A DNA stretch of 64,000 bases, from NCBI GenBank assembly GCA_002343715.1, contig DDSA01000165.1:1-64000 (forward strand), read 5' to 3'. A program made the position numbers and the translations under genes. Shown here one piece after another: positions 43,727 through 54,500 of this stretch (position 1 is the first letter of the stretch; each line of letters starts with the position of its first letter). The DNA comes from Phycisphaerales bacterium UBA2402. Its GTDB lineage: Bacteria > Planctomycetota > Phycisphaerae > Phycisphaerales > UBA1924. The notes beneath the pieces are model-generated. The model made no database searches and was not told where the DNA came from. It saw only the letters and a program-made list of their open reading frames with translations.

Positions 43727-43811
43727 CTCTCAGCAAACGAAACCCACGCGCGAACCCGGAGAATGCCGCCCAGCCCCAGTGGCCCGCCGCTGTTCGATCA
43801 TCATGCGTGGA

Positions 43812-44925
43812 TTACTTCTTTTCTTTCTCGCCCCGCCGGCGTTTCAGTTCGGCATCGATGAACGGCGCGAGTTCACCGCGGAGGACAGCCTCGTAATCGG
43901 TCTCTTCGTACCCGGTGCGGTGGTCCTTCACCCGGTTGTCGTAGAAGACATACGACCGAATCTGGGTGCCCCAGCCCTGTTCGAGGCTGCCTCCCTGCGC
44001 CGCGGCGATCTCTTTCTCGCGCTTGTCCTCGGCCATCTGCTGCAGCTTGGCCTGAAGGACCTGCAGGGCCTGTTTCTTGTTCTGCGGCTGATCGCGGTAG
44101 GTGCTCGCCACCACCATGATGCCGGTGGGCTTGTGGACCAGTCGGATGGCGCTGGCGACCTTGTTCACGTTCTGCCCGCCGGGGCCGCTCGCACGGACAA
44201 AGGGCGTGACCTCGATGTCGGTCTCCGGGATCGTGATGTCCAGTTCGTCGAACTCGGGCGTCACTTCAACGGTGGCGAACGAGGTCTGCCGCTTTCCCTG
44301 CGCGTTGAAGGGCGACACCCGCGCGAGGCGGTGCGTGCCCCGCTCGCATTTCAGGTAGCCGAAGGCGAACGGCCCTTTGACGTGGAGCGTCACCGAGTCG
44401 ATGCCGACCTCCGCGCCGAAGCCCCGATCGACTTCCTCGATCTGCCATTCCATCTTCTCGCAATAGAATATGTACATGCGGTAGAGCATGTCGGCCCAGT
44501 CGTTCGCCTCGGTGCCGCCGACACCGGCGGAGATCGTGAGAAAGGCGTTCTTGTTGTCGTGCGGGCCCGAGAGCAGGCTCCGCAGTTCGACCTGCTCCAT
44601 CCGGGCCACCAGGCCGAAGAGTGATTCATCCGCCTCGGCGAGGAGGTCTTTGTCGCCCGACTCCTTCGACATTTCATACGCGAGTTTCGCGTCCTCGAAA
44701 TCTCGGATCACGTGCGAGAGCGGCTCGATCTGTGCCTTCAGCACCTTGATGTTCGACACCACCTTGTTCGCGCGGGTCTGGTTGTTCCAGAAGGTCTCCG
44801 ACCCCATCTCGGCTTCGAGTTCCTTCAGCTGTTGAGTCTTGACGGCGTAGTTAAAGAGAGTCGCGGATTGTCAAAATCCGCGCCTCGAGATCGGTGATGA
44901 CCGGTGTGTGAGCGTCGTAATGCAT
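43812..44925 (-). CDS. prfB: Peptide chain release factor 2 with +1 programmed frameshift
   Basis: RF2 ends translation at UGA and UAA codons. Two frames make one protein. A short first frame runs from ATG 44925 to the TAA at 44853-44851 and encodes 24 residues ending TDLEARILTIRDSL, like the N-terminus of other RF2 proteins. The second frame continues from AAC (44852-44850), giving a joined product of about 370 residues. RF2 identity is shown by the SPF recognition tripeptide in RVSPFNAQGKRQTSFATVEV and by GPGGQNVNKV, the peptidyl-hydrolysis motif. The shift codon is CTT with T skipped, as in classical prfB. The stop here is TAA, whereas the usual one is TGA. Read without the shift, the factor would lack its N-terminal domain start. 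Confidence 0.95.
44849..44882 (-). promoter_or_regulatory. Frameshift site and upstream hairpin of prfB
   Basis: On the minus strand the slip sequence is CTT TAA C (44856-44850). Five bases upstream of it ends an eight-bp hairpin, cgcggatt/aatccgcg with a five-base loop (44882-44862). The usual AGGGGG Shine-Dalgarno-like element at this position is absent. The hairpin is therefore a candidate stimulator. Confidence 0.75.
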
Positions 44926-45073
44926 GGGCGTGAGGGTAGGTGGGGGAAGGAAGTACAGGAGCCCACCCCCGTGCATAAATCAGAAAAGTGTCCACGACGC
45001 CTGGTCGATCACTCTTCACTCGCGAATCCCAGAACTCACGCGTTCTCTGTGAACGGATCCGCCGCCGAAGCCG

Positions 45074-46783
45074 TTACCAGATCAATCGCACCCGACCCGT
45101 GTCAGGCACGGGCACACGGCCCACCCGGTACGGAGCGGGAAAGTACACAAAGAAGGCCTTGCCGATGAGCAAGTCCCTGTTGACGACTCCGATGCTCGGG
45201 TCGATCCGGCGGACCCAGGGGTGGGGCACGTCCCACAACCTCCCATCGAGGCTCTGTGGGCTGTTATCGCCGCAGACGAAGTACTGGTCCGGGCCGAGTG
45301 TCAACGTGGTGCTCGGGTGGGTTGTGAGCGCCGGCAACTGCGCCCGGCTGTGCGGCTCGCCGGCATCGTTGTAGTTCCGGTATGCATCGGCCTGATAGTG
45401 AATGTCACGGGAGAGCGCCACGCGGTGTAAGGTGAACGGCCCCCCGTCAAACTCGAACCACGCCGCGGGCACGGTGTAGTTCCTCGCTTCTCGCATCGCG
45501 TCCGAACCCGATGCGGCCTGGTCGAGGGTCATGCCGAAGGTGTGCTCCACGCGCTCCGCGGGTGTCCAGTCATAGTCATGTCGTGCGATGAGTGTACCGT
45601 CACGCCAGAGTTGCAGCGACTGGTCCACGTGCCAGAACTCGAAGTTGGTCACAAGCCCGGGCGCGAGCACCCCGGGGCTGTCGGTCGCCGCGGCACGCCG
45701 CCACTGCCCCCACGTTTCACCAGTCCTGGCGCGCACCCATATCCCGCCGCTCTCCCCGCCCAGCGTGGCGCGAAACTGGTGCCCCCGCGTCTGAACGACC
45801 GCCGCGATCGTGAGGCCCTCCGACCCGGGACGGATCCCCAGTGACATATTGATATCGCTGACCGGGAACTCCCCGTTCCCCGCGAGAGGCGTCTCGTTGT
45901 AGGCATACGAATCGTCGATCGGCCTGCGGCGAGCGTCCCAGACGAGTTTGGTCGGTCCGGCTCCTCGGTACTCATAATCCGCGCGTCCCTCGAGAATCCA
46001 GTCTGTTCCTTCAGGCCCGGTGCCCACGGGGAGCCACGGAGGGATGAACCATCGCACCAGACCGGTCGCGGGCGAAATGGGCTGAAACTCGCTGGAAAAG
46101 ATCCTTTGCCACATGGCCCGTTGGGCTTGTTCCGGTTTGCGGGCGATCCGCCAGCCGGGAAGTTTCCACGGGTTCGCTTCACCCCGGTCGTTCGGCCCGG
46201 GTGTGCGAACAAAGACATCCCCGTCGATAATCGCGACCATCTCTCCCGGCAGCCCCAGCAGTCGCTTGATGTAGTTCACGGTCGGATCGCGCGGATTCTT
46301 GAAGACTACCACGTCGAATCGTGCGGGATCAAAGATCGAGTACAGGTACTTGAATACAAAGATGCGGTCGCCCCATCGGGTCGGCACGTTCTGCCGCTGC
46401 ACCGGCCACGCGCTCATGGGGTCATGCACTTCCAGCGGCGGGAAGTTCGCCGATTCATCCCCGTCTTCTCCGACGGCGAATCGTGGAGCCTGCACCGGAA
46501 GGGGCGTGGTACCGTCGGCCCTCATGTCGCGGGGCGCGACGGCCCAGGTGTAGCCGGTCTGGGGGCTGGTGATCTGCACGTGCGCGCCCCGGAGCGTGGG
46601 GGCCATCGACCCGGTCGGGATCAGGAACGCCTCGATGACGAACCCGCGAAAGACAAACGCGAGCGCGAAGGCGATGGTGATGGCGGTAAGCGTCTCTCGC
46701 ACCGCGTGCCGGTACGGCATCGAAGCGGGCGCGGACGAGTGGTGTATGCCGCGAACATCATCGTGTTCCGTACGGCTCGCCAT
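45074..46783 (-). CDS. lepB: Signal peptidase I with a large inserted domain
   Basis: LepB cleaves signal peptides of exported proteins at the membrane. The 569-residue product has an N-terminal membrane helix (about residues 31-52), the catalytic Ser in IPTGSMAPT (Ser59), and the catalytic Lys in VNYIKRLLGLPGE (Lys173). Box E GDNSPQSLDGR is at about residues 505-515. Between the Lys box and box E there are about 300 extra residues. They include a concanavalin-like lectin pattern (FEFWHVDQSLQLWRDGTLIA) and several Trp/Gly-rich beta stretches. Typical bacterial LepB has no such insert. ATG 46783 is chosen; a GTG at 46810 is an upstream alternative. Confidence 0.92.
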   Translation of the reverse strand: MASRTEHDDVRGIHHSSAPASMPYRHAVRETLTAITIAFALAFVFRGFVIEAFLIPTGSMAPTLRGAHVQITSPQTGYTWAVAPRDMRADGTTPLPVQAPRFAVGEDGDESANFPPLEVHDPMSAWPVQRQNVPTRWGDRIFVFKYLYSIFDPARFDVVVFKNPRDPTVNYIKRLLGLPGEMVAIIDGDVFVRTPGPNDRGEANPWKLPGWRIARKPEQAQRAMWQRIFSSEFQPISPATGLVRWFIPPWLPVGTGPEGTDWILEGRADYEYRGAGPTKLVWDARRRPIDDSYAYNETPLAGNGEFPVSDINMSLGIRPGSEGLTIAAVVQTRGHQFRATLGGESGGIWVRARTGETWGQWRRAAATDSPGVLAPGLVTNFEFWHVDQSLQLWRDGTLIARHDYDWTPAERVEHTFGMTLDQAASGSDAMREARNYTVPAAWFEFDGGPFTLHRVALSRDIHYQADAYRNYNDAGEPHSRAQLPALTTHPSTTLTLGPDQYFVCGDNSPQSLDGRLWDVPHPWVRRIDPSIGVVNRDLLIGKAFFVYFPAPYRVGRVPVPDTGRVRLIW

Positions 46784-46847
46784 CGTCGGAGTTGGAGTCG
46801 GTCGCGTCACGCGGGGCCCGGTCCGTCAGGCTGTTTCACAAATCCGC

Positions 46848-48401
46848 TCATCCCCCCGTCGGAGGTCCGCCGGGCCTGTGGCCACCGCCGCTTCCCCCGC
46901 CCCGTCTCCGCCTTCTCCGCTTTGCATGATGCCCATCACCCGAACGAGAATCGTGAGGTCGAGCCTGACCCCCAGGAGGTGCTCCGCCGGTGTGATCATC
47001 GGCTCGTGCCGGATTGTCGTGATCCTGCGGCCGCATCGGGATGTCCGCCCGCCCGATCGGCGAGTTGTCTGTACCTCCGGGCTGGGGGGGGCGGGTTCCG
47101 CCGGTCAAGGGCGGGCGGCCGGTATCACGCCGTTCCGGGTTCGATTGAGATGAACGCGCACCCTGCGGTCCACGCTGGGATGGGCGGCGTTGGTCCTTGC
47201 CCTGTCGCTCGCCGTGAGCATCGGGCCGCGACTGCGGACGTTCGCGTCGTTCATCACGAGGCGCTCGGGGCGGGCGAGCAGCAACCTCGGAATGCCCTCC
47301 ACCCGTGGCAGGAGCGGCGGGCGAGTCCGGTTTGGGAACGACGGGGTGCCGGGGCAACGGGCGCTGCGCTCTGCGGGAGTCGTGGGGGTGTCCGGCACCA
47401 ACGGGGGGCCCATCGAGACGCGGAGGCTGCTTGTTGGATGGTGGGATCAGATTTTCAACAGGGACCGCGATGTCCTGGAACTTTCCGTCCGCCCCGGGTG
47501 CATCAAGCCGCACCAGCACGAGTTGGGTGAGAATCTGGCCGTCGAGGACCGTGCCGTCCCCATCGGGTGTGCCGACTCTGGACTTCTTGCGTGGCAGGTT
47601 CTTGCGGAGTTCCTCGTACGTCTGGTCCTCGTAGCGAAGGCAGCACATGAGCCGTCCGCAGCGTCCGCTGATTTTGAGAGGGTCGAGGGTCGCCTTCTGC
47701 ACCTTCGCGGACTTCATCGACACAGGTTTGAGCACCTTCAGGAAGTTCTTGCAACAGCAATACTGCCCGCATCGTTCGTAGTCGGCTGTCAGCCGGGCCT
47801 CGTCACGGGCACCCACGGGCCTGACCTCGACGTGGGTGCGGAACTCGTGACCAAGTTCCGCCGTCAGATCGCGCACATCGAGCCGCTCCTCGGACAGGTA
47901 ATAGAACGTGAGTGTTTCGCCGCCCAGGATCGGCTCGGCCTCGACAATCTTGATCGGTTGGCCCAGGCGCTCGGCCACCGCCTTGGCCCGCAGCCGCAGG
48001 TCGTGCTTGGACTGTTCCAGCCGCTGCTGGGTGTTGAGATCATCCACCTCGGCCACTCGAAGGACCCGCCCCTCGGTAAAGAAGGGGTAATCCCGTCCGC
48101 CGGAGTTCTGGATATACCCGAGCATGTCCCGCCGCGACACGCTCTTCGAGCAGCCGGAGTTAGGGCAGGTGCTGGTGAGCATCTCCCCCAGTTCGGTGCC
48201 CCGGAAGGTGCGTACCACGATTTTGCTCCCGCAGCCGGGCTTGACAGATCCGGAGTACGGGAACTCGCCCACCAGTTTCATGGCACCGAACCGAACCACC
48301 ATCGTCTTGGGCGCGCGCAGGGCTTCATAGGCCTTTCGGTCCTCTTCGGCCAGGTGAACTTTGAGATCGGCCTCGAACTGCGGGAGGGGGTGGATAGGCA
48401 T
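46848..48401 (-). CDS. ricT: PSP1-domain protein RicT-like with a long disordered tail
   Basis: The N-terminal half of the 517-residue product has the RicT/PSP1 features: VVRTFRGTELGEML, ADYERCGQYCCCKNFL and SGRCGRLMCCLRYEDQTYEEL, with conserved cysteines that can hold an iron-sulfur cluster. RicT with RicA and RicF affects RNase Y action in Bacillus, and rny is in this window about 15 kb away; RicA and RicF genes were not found. The last 200 residues are Pro/Arg/Gly-rich and probably disordered (RRRRRRGGGSGGGHRPGG). No SD is visible before ATG 48401. Confidence 0.88.
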   Translation of the reverse strand: MPIHPLPQFEADLKVHLAEEDRKAYEALRAPKTMVVRFGAMKLVGEFPYSGSVKPGCGSKIVVRTFRGTELGEMLTSTCPNSGCSKSVSRRDMLGYIQNSGGRDYPFFTEGRVLRVAEVDDLNTQQRLEQSKHDLRLRAKAVAERLGQPIKIVEAEPILGGETLTFYYLSEERLDVRDLTAELGHEFRTHVEVRPVGARDEARLTADYERCGQYCCCKNFLKVLKPVSMKSAKVQKATLDPLKISGRCGRLMCCLRYEDQTYEELRKNLPRKKSRVGTPDGDGTVLDGQILTQLVLVRLDAPGADGKFQDIAVPVENLIPPSNKQPPRLDGPPVGAGHPHDSRRAQRPLPRHPVVPKPDSPAAPATGGGHSEVAARPPRAPRDERRERPQSRPDAHGERQGKDQRRPSQRGPQGARSSQSNPERRDTGRPPLTGGTRPPQPGGTDNSPIGRADIPMRPQDHDNPARADDHTGGAPPGGQARPHDSRSGDGHHAKRRRRRRGGGSGGGHRPGGPPTGG

Positions 48402-48472
48402 GCAGCGGGCAGATGGTAGAGAAGAACGAGCGCCCGCGTCGGAAGAAAGCAGATGAAAGGTACAACAAAGGC

Positions 48473-48493
48473 GTGCGGTATCCGACCCCGCAC
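48473..48493 (-). terminator. Possible terminator after the 3672-residue gene
   Basis: A six-bp stem (gtgcgg/ccgcac) with a nine-base loop is followed, on the minus strand, by GCCTTTGTTGT. It lies about 50 bp after the giant gene's stop. The stem is short and the T-run broken, so the call is weak. Confidence 0.35.
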
Positions 48494-48543
48494 CCGATTC
48501 GCATGTGGTTATCGCTGAATGAACTCCGAAAATCAGGCCGAAA

Positions 48544-51500
48544 CTACCGCGTAGCGATCAACTGAATCAGTGCCGCCACATCCTGACCATTGATGGCACC
48601 ATCTCCATTGACATCGCAGCATGGATCACCGGATTCGAGGAACCCGAGCAGCGCCGCGAGGTCGCCCTCGCCCAGCACACCATCGCCGTCGATGTCGCCG
48701 TTCGCTTCATCGATGAGCAGAACTTCCAGTTCGAACCGCACCGGCACGCCACGATGAATGCCATCGCCGGAAAGTCGCCGCGATTGGGTCAAGCCGCCGG
48801 GTTCGATGGCATCGGCCCAAAGCAAGGTCCACCCTTCATTCTCGGCGAGCAACGAGGAGAGGTCCACCACGCCAGTGTCCGCGGACCAGAGGGCCGCGGC
48901 AGCGCCAGCGGCCCGCTTTATATAGCCCACGGCGACCCCTTCGGCATCCGATGCGAGGACAAAGATCGGACGGGCCTCGGCAACGCCTTCACCTAGATCA
49001 CCGCCGGGTGCCTCGCCCACAGGCTCTGAATCGTTCGCCGCTGCTTGGGCGTGGCGAGTCCCAATCGGCTGAGGTCCGGGTTCTGGCGACATGGACGCCC
49101 GCAAGACCCTGATCCGCGGCCGCTCTCTGATACCCGGCGGGGGCGCATCAGGATCGAGGGGGCTAAGCCCGCCTCCCAGAATCGGCCCGGAGTGATCGCC
49201 GCCATCGCGCCCCGACGGGCAGGGCGAGAGAACATGCCGAAGGTCGGCCCCGCGGCGTGTGAGTGCGAATGTTCGATCGGCGGCATCGATGCGGCCGTCG
49301 GTATTGAGGTCGGCCCGTACGTGCTGGGCGTTGGCGGGGTCGATGGGGTTGGTACCCATGAGCGATTGGACCGCGCCGGCATCGGTGTTGTTGGTGCGTC
49401 GGTCGAAGGTGGTGTCGCCGGCGAGGGCGGTAATATCGAGCCGATCGACGCCGTCGAGCGGATTGCCCGCGGCATCGCGGACGCCGATCAGACGGACGCA
49501 ATATCGGCCACGATCGGGTAACGCGGGCGTGAAGAGAATGTTGACCCCACCCAAATCAAGATTGGGTGAAGTTGTGATGCTGATGGCGGATAGGTTGATA
49601 GGCCTGCCCTCGGCATCTACTCCGGTGACTTCAACGCGGTCGGGCGTGGGTATCGCGGAATCAGGCGGCCCACCCTCGTAGATGTAACGAAGTCGGGCAA
49701 CTCCAGAGCCGCGCGGCTCAATTCCCTGACCGCTGAACATAGTAATGGTGGCGTCCCCGACCTCACTGTGCGTGGCAATGGATTGCCACCGGTCAATCAC
49801 CGGTGGGGTGGTGTCGATGGCGATCGTCGCGCCCGCTGAAACTTCTCCGCTCGTGATACTGACGGCATACACACCGTCCGGCAGTGTCAGGGCATCGGGC
49901 ACTGTGAACGTACCCCTGCCATCTGGCCCGCAAGGCACTACGGCTTCAATCTCTCGCGGCCCGGTGAGTCGGATGTCAATTGTGGTACCAGGGGGGCCGA
50001 CAAAGGCCAGCGTGGGCGTGCGGTCATTGGTCAGACCGTCACCGGGAATGCCTGTGTCGCTCGACGGCGAGAGGCCGATGGCGAGTGTGGTTGTAATCGC
50101 ATCAGGTGTGCCGGGAAGAGACTCGATGTTCCCGGCGTTATCGGTGGCCTGGGTCACGAATCTGTAGACGTGTCCGGATTCGAGAAGCGCGGCGGCCTGC
50201 TGATCGAAACTCAGGCTGGAAACAGGCTGGTAGGCGCCGCCATCGCGCGAGACAAAGAGGCGAGAGCCGGCCAGGCCGGAGCCGCCGGGCATGTCGCCAG
50301 CGGCGATGTTCACGATAACCTCGCCCGGGTCGCTCGCCGCGGGCAGCGGCAGGGCGGCACTGACGGGGGCTTCGGCGTCGATTGTGTTGCTGACGATGTT
50401 GGTTCGGATCGGCTCGTTGTTGTCGAAGATGATGGTGGCGTCGTTCGTAATGACCGTGCCAGTGGCGACTGATGTTCTCGGCCGGATGGTGAACTCAACA
50501 TACCCCTCGCCGCGGCCGGTTTCGTCGTTTGGCGGCAGGAAGCCCAAATCTCCCGTAACCGGCGGCAAGCCGGTAGCGGGATCGATGCTCTGCAACGTCC
50601 AGAACGCGCGGGGTGGTGATGTGGAAGCATCGACACCCGCGACGATCTCGAGCAGAACGCCTCGCGTGGCGCGGAGGTCGACCGTGGTGGAGTAGGAGAT
50701 GCGGTTGGGTGGGATCTCAATCGTGCGGTCAAATATCTGGATGTGGCCGAGACGGAAAGAGCCCGCGATCAGGTCAGGGCTGAGGTCGTCTGTGATGGTG
50801 ACCAGCGAGGCGGGCGCGGTGGCGGTGGGGAGGTTCTCGTAATAGATGCGATAGGGGATGGAGGCGTTAGAAATCCAACGCTCGGCACCGAAGCCGGAGG
50901 GGCCGGCTTTTTCGTTGGGGTCGATGGCTTGCTGAGTGGTAACACGACGGGGAGGAGGACAGCGAGGACCGCGTACTACAACGCCGCGACCACAGTTGGC
51001 GCAAGGATCAAACACAGTTTCTCCACACTTCGGTCGCGGTGGATTGCGTCTCTTACAACAGAGACCACCCTCTGAAGGGTCTCCGACAAAGGTTTTGAAC
51101 TCGAAAGGCACAGAAGTAGTGACCTTAAACTCCCTCGCGTGTCCGCATACTTCCAGATTGCGCAACGACAACGAGTACCCAGACTCAATTGAACCGCCAA
51201 GGTTTCCCGGACAGAAGTCCCATATATCCTCGAGCGTAGCGATGAGTTGAACTTTGATATCAAAGCCCCGAGGGCATTCGATGCAGCCACCCCGCGGACG
51301 CCTCGTGATGCATACCTGGCCAGAAATTGTGGGCGGAGTAACCAAGCCCAATTGAAACACTGAGTCATCCTCCGCCAATCCGCCGTAAATCATGTCGTAC
51401 AGTTCCGCGAAGTACTGTGTTGTAACACTCGGATCAGCCAGAAACTCAGCTATTGAGAAATTGCAATTCTCGGGTTCATTGTACTGCATGCTGGAGAATC

Positions 51501-54500
51501 GTCCGGCCTGAGCGGCGACCAAGATTCCCTTGACAACCTCATCGTTAACATTGTCAGCCCAACTTTTGACATCGCTGTTACCCTTCAGGTACTCGGATAT
51601 CTCCGTTTCCGGTCCAAAGGACATTGGGGTGCCAGAGCCTTCGAGAAACCTCACAACGGCTGCTTGTCCCGAAGTGACGCCGCCGAGGCCAGCGCGTCCG
51701 CCGAGAACACGACCGTTTCCAACTTGGCGGATATACTCGCGGACGGCGGCCCAGTCCATGAGACCGAGCATGTCTGCGATATTTTGCTGATCTTCTGCCG
51801 GGTCATAGCCTGACGGGCAAGTCTCCTGACACCCGGGTCCGCCACTTCGTCGATCATAACCTTCGAAAGTCCGGCCGAGCTGCTCTTGAGTTGACAATAT
51901 GCTTCCGAAAACATAATCGGCACGAATCCATCCGGGTTCTGAACTCAGTGCTCGGAAACTCGGAGCGGCGTGTCGAAGAGCGTCACAAAGTTGGGGCCAT
52001 GTTGATCCTACTCGCACCCGGAATGCCTCCCAGGTCTCGGTCCACTCCGTTTCGGGTCGACCATCAAAATAGTCGGCCTCGAACTCGTCCCACGGAACAT
52101 CACCTATGAGGGCGGACAGATCTTGCACAGTAATCTGAGAATCGGCTGTACTTAGCGGACGCGCGAAGACTCGGATTGTCCGAAGCTCACCTGGTGCGAG
52201 TACATCCGGGCGGAGTTCACCTAGCACAACGTATTGTAAATCGCCCCGATCAACGTGCCCCGGTTCTTCATTTACTGCGGCGGTGCTGTCTGTACTGATG
52301 CATAGCACGGGCGACGGTGCATCGGAGTTGCCGTCGTTATAGACGAAGATTTGAATCGGATAATCAACACCAACCCGCGCGTTTGGGGGTGTCAGTACAT
52401 CCAAGATTAATCGGGGGCCACCCCCTTCTACAACACGTATCGCGCCAACAAGGCTGGACTCGGCTAGAGGCACCACAATTACACCTGGCAGTTGTGTTAT
52501 CGGGTTCTTGTCTATCGCCAGCCGCTCATCCCGAGCTAGTACCGTGTACGAGCCGATCGTTGCTCCTGCAAGGTCAAAAGTCGCGACAATAGACGTAGGT
52601 CCATCGTCCCTGATCCACACCGGATTGAAGATCCGCTGATCCGCCTCGGAGAGCAAGCTTACCTGTGTCAAACCTGACTTAAACAGCGCACCATCAAACC
52701 GAATGGTCACTGGACCGGTGTTTCCAACCACTGACGGGGTTACCGCGTTTACTCCGAATGGGACCGTCGTCACTTCGACAATGACCGGCGATGCAACGCC
52801 ACGCGTGCATTTCGCTAGGATGAACAGATTTTCAGAACTCGAACCTGCAACAAGCAACTGCTGTGATGACTGAGGTGTGGCCGCAGATCGGCTGAACTGC
52901 GAAGTCGTTGGCACAAAGCCAGCACCGCTATACAGCTCGATCCAACCCGACGGGTCAGCAAGCTCTGATCGAATCATCACGGTTGTCCCCCGTTCAACGC
53001 GCACCTCAAAATAGCGACTCTCGCCTGTCCTCATCACGCCTGTCCAAGGTACTCCTAGTTCGAGCCCAATGGCTCGAATGGAGACAGAAGTTGCACTGGC
53101 TTCCGCGTTATTCCCCTCATCCGTCTCCGGCACCTGATTCAGCACATCCGTCCTCGCCACCACGTAATACTCGCCGGGTGTAACACCCGGCACGCGCGGC
53201 GAAGCGGAACCGCCGACGGTGTCGCCGGGGGCGAGGGGGCTGGAGCCGGGGTTGGTCTGGAAGTTGCCGATCCGGCGGTCGTCGATGCTCCAGACGGGGT
53301 CCGTGGAGAGGAAGAGACTGTCCTGCCACGTCGCGCGGATGGTGGATTCGCCGCTATTACGGATGGACCACGCGAAGGGCGCGGCGGCCCCAAGTTCGGC
53401 GGAAGCCGGTGGCGTGACGCTCGCGACGGTGAGGTCTGAAAGGGGCGCGATGTCGATCAGCGTGAGGTTTGTGGCAGTTGAGGTATTGTCACTTTCACGC
53501 CCGCCCTCGTCGATATCGCCGCCGGCATCGGCGCGCACGATCAGGAAATATGGGCCGGCGACGCCCGCCGGCAGCACCGGCGTGGCGGTTGCCTCATACA
53601 CGCCACCGCCGCCCGCGACAGGGCCGCGCTGGGTAAAGGTGCCGATGTAGACATCGCCCAGCCCACCGCTTTGAGGCGGATCAAAGAACTGGTCGCGGGA
53701 CAGGTAGAGCGAATCTCGCCACGTGCGCGGGGCAGGGATCGATGCCTGCCCGGTATTCGCGACTGTCCACGAGACCTGCATCGGCTGGCTCTCTGTGGCA
53801 GAGGGTGGAGCGGTGACACCGACGGCCTCGAGATTCGGGTAGGTGGGTGGGTCTACATCGAGGGGCGTGACATTGATGGTGGGGGGCGGCTGCGGCCCGG
53901 TGTTGTTGGCCTCGTTGGACTCAAAGACGGCGCTATTTGTATCTGTCCTCACCAGGACGTAGTACAGGCCGGACGCTGTGCGTGGCAGCGTGTAGTTTCC
54001 CAGTGCCTGATACGCCTGACTCGGCGCAAGAGGTTGGGTACGTGTGCGGGCGCCGATTTCGATCGCACCTGTCAGGTTGGGGTTTCGAGAAAGATACACG
54101 CGATCAATCCAACTGTTGGCGTTGGTAGGCAGAACGCCGCGGTTTTCGACCTCCCACGAAACCGAAATTTGCTGGTCGGCATCGCCGCTCTCAGGAGCCG
54201 ATAGTGAAACTACGGCGAGGTCCGCCGCCTCGGCGGTCACGGTAAAGGGGATAGCGATGATGTTGTTGCCTTCACCCGGCCCCTCGGCCACGTTATTGTC
54301 GGCATCGGTAGCGATGACGAGGTAGTACTGACCAGGTCCTACCAGGGGCACCGTGAACTCGATCGAGTGGACGTATCCGGCATCGACACTCAGCGGTGTG
54401 GAGCGAGAGTGTGTGGAAAGGACGGTTCCGCCCGGAGAAGGGGCGGTGTGAAGCCAGACACGATCGACCCACGAGTTGACCTGCGTTGGTACCACGCCGG

